From positions 145,001-160,000 of the forward strand of contig JAWQFJ010001783.1 in the NCBI GenBank assembly GCA_034096865.1: a stretch of DNA of 15,000 bases, in the 5' to 3' direction. This document shows, one piece after another, positions 1-9,492 of this stretch (the stretch's first letter is position 1; each line of letters begins with the position of its first letter). This DNA comes from Theodoxus fluviatilis (Eukaryota; Mollusca; Gastropoda; Cycloneritida; Neritidae). A program made the position numbers and the translations under genes. A model generated the notes under the pieces. The model was not told the origin of the DNA and searched no databases. It was given only the letters and a program-made list of their open reading frames with translations.

Positions 1-49
1 GAATGGGGGATGAAAGAATGAGAAAGAACAGAGAAACTCAGATATAGTC

Positions 50-51
<2 letters not shown>

Positions 52-102
<51 letters not shown>

Positions 103-237
103 CAGAGAGACAGAGAGACAGAGAGAGAGACAGAGAGAGAGAGACACAGAGACACAGAGAGAGACAGACAGACAGACAGAAACAGAGAGACAGAGAAACA
201 GAGACAGAGAGACAGAGAGACAGAGAGACTGAGAGAG

Positions 238-297
<60 letters not shown>
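52..297. repeat. (GA)n microsatellite with CAGA interruptions
   Basis: About 245 bp of GA repeats, pure at both ends (52-94 and about 240-293) and mixed with CAGA/GACA tetramers between. Read on the minus strand it gives long Ser-Leu open frames that are not genes. Confidence 0.97.
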
Positions 298-299
<2 letters not shown>

Positions 300-997
300 A
301 GAGAGGGGGAGACCAGGGCAAAGCTATCAGAGAAATAACGGTGACATTTTCCGTGGCCTGGAGTAATTTCATGATTTGTGGCTGCCTCTTCCACTCATGT
401 CAGAAAAGGAAGTTTTCATGATCGTAAATCAAGCAGCTCTCTGTCAAGTACGCCACTGTCACAGGGTGACTCCACAAGACCAGCCTCCTTCTGCTGGGGT
501 GGGCGACGTGACAGCTTGATCCAGCCATGACCAAATCCGTCAGGTCATGTTCCGCTACTGGAGCACACGCCGGAAGGCAATAATTCCTCAACAAAACTGG
601 AACTGCTATAGTGAAACGACGACACAATGAATACCGACGAGGCAGAGGCAAGCACCGAGTGCGTAACCCCTGACCCCGACTATGGAGGGAACAAAGGAAG
701 ATGGGAGCCAAGGGCAGACTAGTCATGCGTGGTAGCGAGGGCGTTGTCACACGCGCGCACTCTCCATCCCCGGAGAGTCACCATTTCCATCACGTATTCC
801 TTCCACGTCAGGATTCACAATGTCCTATGGTGAAACACGGCACTTTCCGTTGTACATCAATGCTATGTTAAGGAAACGTTTCTATTGTAGGCAAAGCTTC
901 TTTCTAAGTCAAGAATTCTCTTAGCAATCAGAATGTCTATTAATAGTGCAGAGAGCTGCTGGCCTTACTTCACATCCCATCAAGTTACAGTGTACGA
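298..997. other. Non-repetitive stretch at left of window
   Basis: Unique sequence. A 117-codon minus-strand frame (400-750) has no domain or splice context that I can support. Nothing else seen. Confidence 0.4.
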
Positions 998-1016
998 GTG
1001 TGTGTGTGTGTGTGTT

Positions 1017-1104
1017 CGTGTGCGTGCGTGTGCGTGTGTGTATGTGTGTGTGTGTGCATGCGCGCGTGCGCGCGCGCGCGCGCGCGCGCGCGTGTGTGTG
1101 TGTG
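1017..1104. repeat. 88-bp alternating purine/pyrimidine tract with CG core
   Basis: Every base from 1017 to 1104 alternates pyrimidine and purine: GT/GCGT on the left, (CG)12 at 1069-1092 (plus CGCGCG at 1061-1066), and GT on the right. A shorter GT run precedes it from about 998. (CG)n flanked by (GT)n is the classic Z-DNA-forming composition. Confidence 0.96.
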
Positions 1105-1669
1105 ATGGCAGTGCTGGAGCTCAGAACTCGTGAATTTTACATTCGTCACATACGTAAATGACGGACATTTCAAGCAAACACACAGAAAGTGCTCGTCTTG
1201 AGCATTAAAGTTACACACAACCAAGGAGGGTTCTTCTCTGCATACACGTCCTCAGTCCGTACATTCACTGCATCCAGTGGACGTCCTGGATAAAAGCATA
1301 TTTCGCTGTCTCCACACCGTTTTCTGATTACTGTCACAAATGGCATGGCCAACTCTGGCTACACCAGGACAAGGGGAAGATGGACAACTCTATCCAATAC
1401 ATTGCCTCTATTCCAAGTCGGACTCGAAGTCACTCAAGTGTAATCATCTCGCTCTACACATTCTCAAGATTTTGTCCAGACGGGCGTGTGTCTTGACGCG
1501 TATGTGTATAGACGTGCGTGCAAACTTGCTGTGCCAATGACAACGCAAACACGGAAAGGACGAACCTGCACCGCATTCCCCTCATGAGAGCCACTATGCA
1601 CGAACCCATCTCAATTACGTCCACTTACTCATCTTCTCCTCGTCCCCGCTTCCCCCTTTCAACACCCCA
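1105..1669. other. Non-repetitive stretch left of the CRE cluster
   Basis: Unique sequence with only short frames on both strands. No recognised gene, RNA or element. Confidence 0.4.
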
Positions 1670-1775
1670 TGACGTCACCAGCTCCTGGAAAGTCCCCTGT
1701 GACGTCACACGTCTACTGAATGGGATAAGCGAACGCCCAGAGCTGCACTAGGGGTTCGTTCGTGATCTGACGTCA
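1670..1775. promoter_or_regulatory. Cluster of three perfect CRE octamers
   Basis: TGACGTCA occurs at 1670-1677, 1700-1707 and 1768-1775. This is the full palindromic consensus for CREB/ATF bZIP dimers, and three exact copies in 106 bp is far above chance. It lies in otherwise unique DNA just left of the 19-bp minisatellite. I see no obvious TATA box or first exon beside it, so it could be a promoter or an intronic enhancer; the target gene is unknown. Confidence 0.5.
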
Positions 1776-1858
1776 CGGAACGCTTCATTCTGAGCTCTGA
1801 GCTCCAGCCCTCAGACAAAGAGACGCGCCTCGTCACGAACTTGCCCTGTCCCCCAGCT

Positions 1859-2314
1859 CTGTCGTTTCGTCTCACTTCTGTCGTCCCGTCCCACGTCTGT
1901 CGTCCCGTCCCATGTCTGTCGTCCCGTCCCATGTCTGTCGTTCCGTCCCATGTCTGTCGTCCCGTCCCATGTCTGTGGTCCCGTCCCACGTCTGTCGTCC
2001 CGTCCCACGTCTGTCGTACCGTCCCACGTCTGTCGTCCCGTCCCATGTATGTCGTCCCGTCACATGTATGTCGTCCAGTCCCACCTCTGTCATCCCGTCC
2101 CACGTCTGTCGTCCCGTCCCATGTATGTCGTCCAGTCCCACCTCTGTCGTCCCGTCCCATGTCTGTCGTCCCGTCCCACGTCTGTCGTCCCGTCCCATGT
2201 ATGTCGTCCCGTCCCACGTCTGTCGTCCAGTCCCACCTCTGTCGTCCCGTCCCATGTATGTCTTCCCGTCCCACCTCTGTCGTCCCGTCCCACCTCTGTC
2301 GTCCCATCCCACTG
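1859..2314. repeat. 24-copy 19-bp minisatellite
   Basis: The unit is CTGTCGTCCCGTCCCACGT. Twenty-four units lie in exact 19-bp register from 1859 to 2314 with no insertion or deletion. Variation is confined to a few positions: CACGT/CATGT/CACCT at the end, C/A at the first base, and CCCGT/CCAGT in the middle. Types recur in runs (for example ATGTCGTCCAGTCCCACCT at units 12 and 15). As 19 is not a multiple of 3, the array cycles through all frames. No unit creates a stop, so both strands look open. Confidence 0.98.
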
Positions 2315-2783
2315 CCACGACTGTTATCCCGCAAGGAACCGCATTCCATCCATTTTATCTTCTGACAAAACCACTCATTTCAAGTCAGCAGGGCCACTCC
2401 AGTCAGCGTCAGCGCCTCAGAGCCTAGAAAATCATTTTTAAAAGTCAAACTCTGGATGTGTTTGTTACGGAAGGAGGCGTCCACTAATACCTTTGTCCTG
2501 AAAGCCGATGCTCTCCTTCGGGCTGACCCGGCCCATTACCCAAAGAAGGAGTGGAGTTTTTTTTAACAGCCATTCAGCCTTTGAAGACCATTTAGGGCGA
2601 CTGCATATAAAATCGCAAGAGCTGGATGGAGTTACAGCAAGTCGTCTCGATTACACTCAGTATTCACCTTTTACGATTCATGCAGGGAGACAAGGAGGGT
2701 CTATTCTTATCCCCAACCTACAGGGGGTCCCATAAACCTAGCTCGAGTTGGGGTGGAAAAGTCGTAGAGCTCCGTCAAGTTAC
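2315..2783. other. Non-coding stretch between minisatellite and candidate exon
   Basis: Unique sequence, including a plus-strand acceptor-like TTTTTTTTAACAG ending at about 2571. The frame after it is short and unrecognised. On the minus strand this would be the start of the next intron if the candidate exon is real. Confidence 0.4.
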
Positions 2784-3653
2784 CTTACTTCTGCCGATCC
2801 CCGTTGCCCCTGGCAACGCGAGGGTGTTGCTCTGCACGCTGCCCTGGACGTCGCTACGGACATTACTTCGGACGTTGCACTGGACATGCGACCAGTGTAC
2901 GCGTTTGTTGCCATGGAGACTGCCGCGGTGGTCGCTGGGACGGAGGTCCCCGTGGGAGCGACTGAGGGGGGACTGGCCCCTGTCTGCCTGGCAATGCTGC
3001 CCCACGTCCAGGCAGGACTGGCTGCTGGACAGCTGGACGTGGCAGTGGCGGGGATCTTGGTGCTGGCTGTGAAGACACTGGTCGCTGGCGTGGAGGCAGT
3101 CAGTGCCATCTCTAAGGTGCTCCCTCACTTCAGACTCGTGTTGTCTGCCTCGCACTTCTTCGGACTGCCCGCCACCTGACTTGTCGTCTGGCACGCTGTC
3201 GACTCGAGTGATGACAAGAGAGGTGCTGTAGCTGGGACGCTGGGTCTTGAGGTCCTTGATGTCAAGGTCACGACTGCCCGGGTTATGGCTGCCAGAGGAC
3301 TTCGTGCTGCTGTTGGTTTGACCCTCTGCAGAAGCACTGCCATGGTGCATGGTGAGGAACGACTTCTCACTGAGATCCCTGTTCTCAGGGGACTTGCTGC
3401 CATGATGCTGGTTGTCAGGGGAGGCGTTGCTAGGGAGGGGATGACTTCCCTGGTTACGCTGTCTCTGACGCTGACGCAGGGCGCGGAGCTGGGAGGCAGG
3501 CGTGCGGTGATGGCGTTCTCCAAGCAGACTGACCACGGAGCTGGCCCAGTCCATCCGGGCACCCACCTCCAGCAGCGCCATCTTGGAAGTGACTCTCTGG
3601 TCCAGCACGACAGCTCTGCACGGTAGACGCGGTGCACTTTGGTTAACAACTGT
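2784..3653 (-). CDS. Candidate internal exon, Ser/His/Gln-rich, possibly of the same CEP170-like gene
   Basis: A minus-strand frame open for 338 codons (2775-3791). Within it CAG|ACA at 3653 and AAG|GTAACT at 2784/2783 would bound an exon of 870 nt, exactly 290 codons, phase 0 at both ends. That matches the phase-0 donor of the CEP170-like exon on the same strand. The product is low in hydrophobics, rich in Ser, His, Gln and Asp, and has no globular domain; a short helix-like part (MALLEVGARMDWASSVVSLL) lies near its start. Codons often end in C or G. CEP170 proteins are long and mostly disordered, and vertebrate CEP170 has a Trp-Ala-Ser patch downstream of the GTYTIE block; WAS here is only a faint echo. 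The acceptor's pyrimidine tract is poor, and AG sites at about 3630, 3600 or 3690 are alternatives. It could also end at the TGA at 2775, or be chance in GC-rich DNA, where other frames are also open. Confidence 0.45.
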
Positions 3654-5232
3654 CTGCAAACCCCGCTGTTCGCCTGAAGTTTTTCTGCACAGTACGCTAC
3701 TTGGAGTAAAATGAAAAGTACAACGAAACGACTGCGTCTGCTCCAGCAAAACAAAAGCGAGGTTTGTGGCGGTCGATTTGAAAAGGGTCAATGCAGTGGA
3801 GACGCAAGTTTACAGTTTCAAAACGTCAACACACTTGCAAAGCACGCAGTCCCAGGACTTTGAGGACGCAGGGAGAAGGCGGGTCGTCAGAGAGACAGGA
3901 CGGGACTGCTATTGGAGATCGGTGGCGAGCACAGCGTTGGATTTCACACGACAACAGCTGTCACTCTCCAGGCAGATCTGTTTCACACTCAGACTGCGCT
4001 ATCATTCAACGCCTGTACCACTACGTTCCACGCGATACGGATGGGTGACTGTCGTTGTCCATGAAGTGGCTGCAAAGTCGTCAGGACATATAGACTAGAG
4101 AAAACAGGCGAAGGCGACAGCTCATTGCAAGACACCTGTGCAGTCCAGCCTGCCTCCATGGGCAGTCTGTTGTGCAGTATCTGCCCAGGCACAACGTCAC
4201 TGACCTGCAGCTGACGACAACGGGACAGGTATTATCTCTCCTGGGCATGTACACTGGAGGTCCTGACAGGACGTCACTTATCACATGGCTCTCTTCATCT
4301 CTGCAAAGGTCGCACGGGCGTTAAGGTCTCCTCCATACAAGCAGCCGCTGAATGTAGCAGTGAACACGATGCGTCCCATTTGGGTGACACTCCCTTTATC
4401 TGAGCACAGACCACGCACTTCTGATAGGCAACCAACATGACACACTACTTAGTCCAGTTCCTATCATTACACATTATCACATGACAGCCCAAACTGAGCA
4501 CAGTGAGAGCAGAGACAGAGGTACGAGGGCGGCGCATTCCAAAACCTACACGTTTCACTACTGTGGCTGACGTCATGCAGTGCTGGCTGTCTACACCACC
4601 AAAGGTCCTCACAGGAAAACAGACATGAGAAACGTCGTCGTTGTAGACCAAGAGACACGAATCCAACTGACGACGGCATCCATGCAGTAATTTCGACTCC
4701 TGCCACAACAAGGCTACTCCAAACAAAGCGCCACTGACCATACGCTTACGTAAGGGGCGGTCAATGAAATGCTAAACACGCCGAATTCTTCAGTTCGCGG
4801 GATTCAGATTAAAACACACAATTCTCCAAACGGCAGGCACTTCTTAACATGCGACTGATCCACTAAATGCGATGGCAGACAGTTTCCACTGATTCTCACT
4901 GGCTTTCCAAGGAGTCCCGAGCATTGCCTCATTGGGCAGTGGGGACCGGGATCCTTGCCCAGAAAATGGGGACTGGAAGACCTCCCAATACAGACACGTC
5001 CTCCCCGTCCCTGTCTCAGCGCGACTGAAAGAGGAACCCGAGGACAGGGTTATTTTTCAAAACTGTCCCCAAACCTCAAGTTTCAGTCTCCGCACACCGA
5101 CGAGCAGACACCTGTCACGGGCTGGTGTTACGAAGAGAGCACGTCTTCCCTAAATAACTCGAAGCCTGGTGACGTGTGCCTAAGTCTATATACGCGTCTC
5201 CCAGAGAGCGACCTGCCTATCCCTGCCCCGTC
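3654..5232. other. Non-coding stretch, presumed intron
   Basis: About 1.6 kb with no tandem repeat and no convincing coding frame on either strand. It includes a lone TGACGTCA octamer at 4568-4575. Upstream of 3654 on the minus strand are other possible acceptors for the candidate exon. Confidence 0.4.
4568..4575. promoter_or_regulatory. Isolated CRE-type octamer TGACGTCA
   Basis: A perfect palindromic CREB/ATF consensus octamer, about 2.8 kb from the cluster at 1670-1775. Alone it is weak evidence, since one such site can occur by chance. Confidence 0.2.
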
Positions 5233-5400
5233 GTGTCAGTCTGCGTGTGCTGGAAGGCGACAGGGAGTGATGAGGCCACTGCAGTGAGGTGTCAGTCCGC
5301 GTGTACTGGAAGGCGACAGGGAGTACTGAGGCCACTGCAGTGAGGTGTCAGTCCGCGTGTGCTGGAAGGCGACAGGGAGTGAAGAGGCCACTGCAGTGAG
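5233..5400. repeat. Three perfect-length 56-bp tandem repeats
   Basis: Units at 5233-5288, 5289-5344 and 5345-5400 begin GTGTCAGTC and end CCACTGCAGTGAG. They differ at only a few bases (for example CTGCG/CCGCG and GTGATG/GTACTG/GTGAAG), with no indels, so this is a young duplication. The next GTGTC at 5401 starts a unit that is not continued. Confidence 0.97.
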
Positions 5401-6044
5401 GTGTCGTCCTCACGACGGAGGTGATGGTCAACCGTCATTCGACGCAGGAACACGCGTTTGGACCATACAGCGTCCCACGCTGAGCCGCGGCGAGGATGCT
5501 TGGAGAGGCTGTGGATGAATACACGCTTCTCACAGGACACTGAAAAGTCAACTGAAAAGCGAGCGGTTTCCAGACGTACGTCTTTCAGAGCGTCACGAAT
5601 CACCGTTTCGTCCTCAGTCAAAGCGAAAGTCCATTTTTTTTAACACAGAGGCATTGAGAAACGACGTTCAATTGAAACTCCACGAGTTCGTGTCGTATCC
5701 TGGGAAAAGTAATGACAGTTTTTCGCTGGTTTCTCAAATTCGTGTTTCACTGTTCTGGCTACCGGCAAACATTCAGCCTGCCTGTCAACGCCAAGCAGAC
5801 GTACTTTTCAAGCAGCTTATACTTAAAGGTGACATCCAAACTCCCGTCTTGTCACTTAAGTGGCCCAGGCGCTGGGCATGGACATTTTCACACCACGGCG
5901 TGGCAAGGCCCGAGACTACAAGCAGCCCTGAGGACTTCAGCAGCCCCACGTTAACAGGCAAGGGCAAAGTGACCTCCCACCTGTCTTGTCTGGACGTCAG
6001 GCAACGACGCAGTTTATGCAGACCTAATCGCTATCGATGCGTGT
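5401..6044. other. Non-repetitive stretch, presumed intron
   Basis: Unique sequence. It includes a plus-strand acceptor-like TTTTTTTTAACACAG ending near 5648, but the frame after it has no recognisable content. No gene is called. Confidence 0.4.
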
Positions 6045-6165
6045 CGCAAGACAGTCAGTGCGCATCGCAAGACAATCCACACAAATAGCAAGACAATCCT
6101 TGTAGATCGTAAGACAATCAGTGCAGATCGCAATACAATCAGTGCAGATCGCGAGACAGCGAGAA
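6045..6165. repeat. 21-bp tandem repeat, five units plus a partial
   Basis: Units of exactly 21 bp start at 6045, 6066, 6087, 6108 and 6129, each opening with a CGCAAGACAATC-like core and ending in CAGAT or a close variant. A partial sixth unit follows at 6150. The last two full units are the most alike. Confidence 0.92.
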
Positions 6166-6616
6166 CAGTTCAGGCGTCAGACTCCAACTCCGCTGCAAGG
6201 GGCTGGCTGTCACAGCTGAGCAAGGAACTCGACTTGGCCCTTCCAACACAGATAGGGACACTTGTGTTGGCTTTGGCAGCCCTGGGTCTTCAAACGCCAA
6301 TGCCAAACACCCACCACCGGTGACTTGGTAGATCTCCACAGCCCATCTTGCAACTCTGGCCAAAACCACCCAGAGGTTGTATCGCCATGGGGACGCAGTG
6401 GAGAAGATACCAGAAGACGTCCTAGGGAAGAAGGTGGCGCCAGACCCTTGGCCCAGCAGGACTGCTAGGTCTGTGACGACTGGTGACGACTGGCAGTGTT
6501 GTGAAGGGCACATGCCGTGTGTCCTCCCTCACTCCCATCCCCTGTTTGCCTTTCCGCATCGGCGCTGGGGAGAAACTGCCGCAGGGATGGGACCCAGCAC
6601 ACAGACTGCCTTTCCT
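6166..6616. other. Non-repetitive stretch, presumed intron
   Basis: Unique sequence with short overlapping frames on both strands and no recognisable product. Confidence 0.4.
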
Positions 6617-6662
6617 CCCCCCCCCCCCCCCCCCCCCATCTCCTTGCCGCCCCCCCCTCCCC
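6617..6662. repeat. Poly-C runs
   Basis: A homopolymer of about 21 C (6617-6637) and a second C-rich run (6650-6662, broken by one T). Such runs are prone to sequencing and assembly length error, and the complementary strand is poly-G. Confidence 0.9.
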
Positions 6663-6762
6663 CGGAAAATGTCAGCTGGGGTCAGGCCGTCAGGATTGGG
6701 GCGACAAACAGCCCGTGTTTTTGGAAGGATTGCAGGGAAAGGGCGACACACAGCACCCCATA

Positions 6763-7015
<253 letters not shown>

Positions 7016-7348
7016 CTCTGTGTCTGTGTCAAATACTCAAAACTACCCGTTTCCCCTGAGCGATGTGCAATACGAAAATTAACCAAATGTTTACTCCCGA
7101 TGAATAATGCATGCTTTCTAACCCTATTTGGCGCATTTATAATACAAAACAATTTGTCTTTTCCCATTTCCATCCATAGGTGAATTTTTTGCTTTTGACT
7201 TTTCCACGTTTACAGAATCAATGACTTTCATTTGCAAGTCGAGGATTATAAACATGACAGTGGCCGCAGGGGAATGTTTATTCATGGCCAGTTTTTAAAA
7301 CCACCACAACGACAAAAAGACAGGAACAAAAAACGTGTGGTGACATAA
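7016..7348. other. AT-richer unique stretch
   Basis: Sequence between two large microsatellite tracts. It holds only short open frames and no recognised motif. Confidence 0.4.
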
Positions 7349-7659
<311 letters not shown>

Positions 7660-7887
7660 ACACTAGGCGTGGAAAATGTTAAAATCTTTCTTGGCAACTT
7701 GAAGCAAAGAGATACATCTCTTCAAGAACGGTGTTTAAATAACACATGAAGCAAAAGTTGTAAGCAGTACTCGTCCTTTATAGATGGCACAGGTATGGAA
7801 CAATATTTCATTTCAAAGAATGCGAAGAAATTCCCAGACGCTTGAATCTGATTTAGAGACGGAGTAGACGATCTAAAACTGAGATGA

Positions 7888-8025
7888 AAATGTATGCATG
7901 AGTCACACTGTCCATTTTGTCTACCAACGGAAGACGAGAAGCATTTCTTATTTGAATGTCAAGCTCATGAACATTTGAGGGATGACAAGATGAGTTATGA
8001 CAAGGGGACTACTTTGTTCAAATAA
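7888..8025 (+). mobile_element. Decayed C-terminal tail of a non-LTR retrotransposon ORF2
   Basis: The plus-strand frame reads HESHCPFCLPTEDEKHFLFEC and then QAHEHLRDD, ending in TAA at 8023-8025. C-x2-C, an acidic EDE, H-F-L-F-E-C and then a leucine/arginine segment is the zinc-knuckle pattern (zf-RVT type) that closes the reverse-transcriptase ORF of CR1/L2/Jockey-like elements. Upstream is a TGA at 7885 and several further stops or shifts, so no reverse-transcriptase core is readable. This is a dead 5'-truncated or heavily mutated copy. The true boundaries are unknown; related sequence may extend left towards 7680. Confidence 0.65.
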
Positions 8026-8239
8026 TGATTGTCATGTTTGTGAAAATCATACTCGCAATGGGCCTATGGCCAAAAGTTCAGTTCGGTTCTCCGTGCCCAA
8101 CCACTCCCTTCCTTTTTCTCTCCTTACTTCCTTCCTTCCCCACTGCCTCGTGTCTTTCGATTCTTCAGTACTCAAGCGTACAAGGACGACGGAATACTGA
8201 GATCTGTTTTGAAAGCCAACTACTATTATCAACTTCAGC
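8026..8239. other. Stretch downstream of the retrotransposon remnant
   Basis: It could hold the 3' untranslated part of the element ending at 8025. I see a pyrimidine-rich patch (about 8099-8152) but no poly-A tail or target-site duplication that would mark the insertion end. Confidence 0.3.
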
Positions 8240-8331
8240 TACTGCTGTCAACTCTAACCTACTGCTGTCAACTCCACCTACTGCTGTCAACTCCAACTGA
8301 TGCTGTCAACTCCAACTGATGCTGTCAACTC
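8240..8331. repeat. First cluster of the CTGCTGTCAACTCCA repeat
   Basis: Five copies of TGCTGTCAACTCCAACTGA-type units starting at 8243, 8263, 8282, 8301 and 8320 (spacing 20, 19, 19, 19). It ends in a short ACTCATA repeat at about 8327-8347. Confidence 0.93.
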
Positions 8332-8523
8332 ATAACTCATAACTCATATAATGTTATTAATCCATAAGGAAATTAAATTGGTCAACAGCAAACATGGGTC
8401 AATAATGATTATTAAAGTTATAATAAAACTCAGAAAATCCATGAAAATGAAATCAATGAATATGTATGACTACGTTGTCCTTTTACATGCACACAGCATG
8501 ACACACCAACACATACATACTAC
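8332..8523. other. AT-rich spacer between two clusters of one repeat family
   Basis: About 190 bp, clearly more AT-rich than its surroundings, with ATAATGATTATTAAAG-like sequence. It separates two clusters of the same minisatellite, so it may be an insertion or an old diverged part. I see no terminal repeats or coding potential. Confidence 0.4.
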
Positions 8524-8680
8524 TGTCTTCAACTCCACCTGCTGCTGTCAACTCCACCTACTGCTGTCATCTCCATCTGCTGCTGTCCACCTGCTGCTGT
8601 TTACTCCACCTTCTGCTGTCAAACTCCAACTACTGCTGTCAACTCCAACTACTGCTGTCAACTCCACCTACTGCTAGCTA
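8524..8680. repeat. Second cluster of the CTGCTGTCAACTCCA repeat
   Basis: About nine copies of a 14-20-bp unit with core TGCTGTCAACTCCACC. Copies are less regular than in the first cluster (for example TGCTGTTTACTCCACC and TGCTGTCATCTCCATC). It is the same family as at 8240-8331, separated by AT-rich sequence. Confidence 0.9.
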
Positions 8681-8942
8681 CTCCAGCCCACGACTATTGC
8701 ACGTGGAGGTCGAATAAAAATTGCATCAGCGTTTAGGGGTGGAAAACAACGTTTATGGACCCCGTCTCAAAACGCAATTTTCTTTTCATGGTTTTGTTTG
8801 GTTTTTTCCTTGTCATATTCCGTTATGAAGATGTGGGCTTTTCCCTTTCCACTCGTCATACGTAATGCCGTGATATCGAGTGCAATCTGCCCTCTCCCTG
8901 GAGCGTCCACTCTGCCTGGGCAGTGAGGGTGCGGGTTGCCGG

Positions 8943-8951
8943 GTGTGTGTG

Positions 8952-8983
<32 letters not shown>

Positions 8984-9117
8984 TGCGTGCGTGTGTCTGT
9001 GTGTGTGCGTGCGTGCGTGCGTGCGTGTGTGTGTGTGTGTGTGTGCGTGTGTATGCGTGCGTGCGTGCGTGCGTGTGTCTGTGTGTGTGTGCGTGCGTGC
9101 GTGCGTGTGTGTGTGTG
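8943..9117. repeat. GT / GCGT microsatellite with internal duplication
   Basis: Long GT runs alternate with (GCGT)n runs. A block made of GTGTCTGTGTGTG, then four or five GCGT units, then GT runs appears twice (about 8993-9025 and 9075-9110), indicating duplication of a compound unit. The tract is almost wholly alternating purine/pyrimidine. Confidence 0.94.
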
Positions 9118-9206
9118 AGAGAGAAACAGGCCGTAGATAACATGCAGTCGTTAAAGTCCCATGTAAACACCGATAAGTCCCCTTTGCTAATACCCCTTTA
9201 CGACGG

Positions 9207-9492
9207 CCCTTGCAACACACCAAGAGTAAATCCCTTGCAGCACATTGAATGAACCCTTGCAACACATCGAGTAAGGGCATTGCAACACACACAGAGTAAG
9301 GCATTTGCAACACATCCAGTAAGGTCCCGGCATCACATCGTGTAGGGTTCTTGCAACACATCGAATAAAGTCCTTGCAACACATCGAGTAAGATCCTTGA
9401 AACGCATTGAGTAAGGCCCTTGCAACACACACAAAGGCCCTTGCAACACAAAAAGAGTAAGGCTCTTGCAGCACATACAAAGGCCCTTGCAA
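9207..9492. repeat. Array of about 13 diverged ~23-bp repeats
   Basis: Units share CCTTGCAACACATCGAGTAA with spacers of a few bases; the core occurs roughly every 20-26 bp from 9210 to 9485. Some copies are shortened (CCCTTGCAACACACACAAAGG). On the minus strand the array reads as a Cys/Leu-rich open frame, which I regard as a by-product of the repeat. Confidence 0.9.

Noticed and set aside
38..394. Ser-Leu repeat protein on the minus strand
   Set aside because: Direct translation of the (GA)n microsatellite.
400..750. 117-codon minus-strand frame
   Set aside because: No recognisable domain, no splice or start support, and mixed composition; length is possible by chance in a window of this GC content.
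1705..2441. Several overlapping open frames on both strands (Arg/Thr/Gly/Asp- or Ser/Val/Pro/Cys-type repeats)
   Set aside because: They come from a 19-bp repeat that lacks stops and cycles through the frames; being open on both strands at once points to composition, not coding.
2552..2571. Plus-strand acceptor-like TTTTTTTTAACAG (and a similar one near 5648)
   Set aside because: No convincing coding frame or donor follows within exon-size distance; poly-T with AG occurs by chance in introns.
2748..3179. 143-codon plus-strand frame of Ala/Val/Leu-rich, membrane-like composition
   Set aside because: It lies opposite the minus-strand candidate exon and looks like the antisense shadow of a GC-rich, Ser/His/Asp-rich coding frame; no start context or domain.
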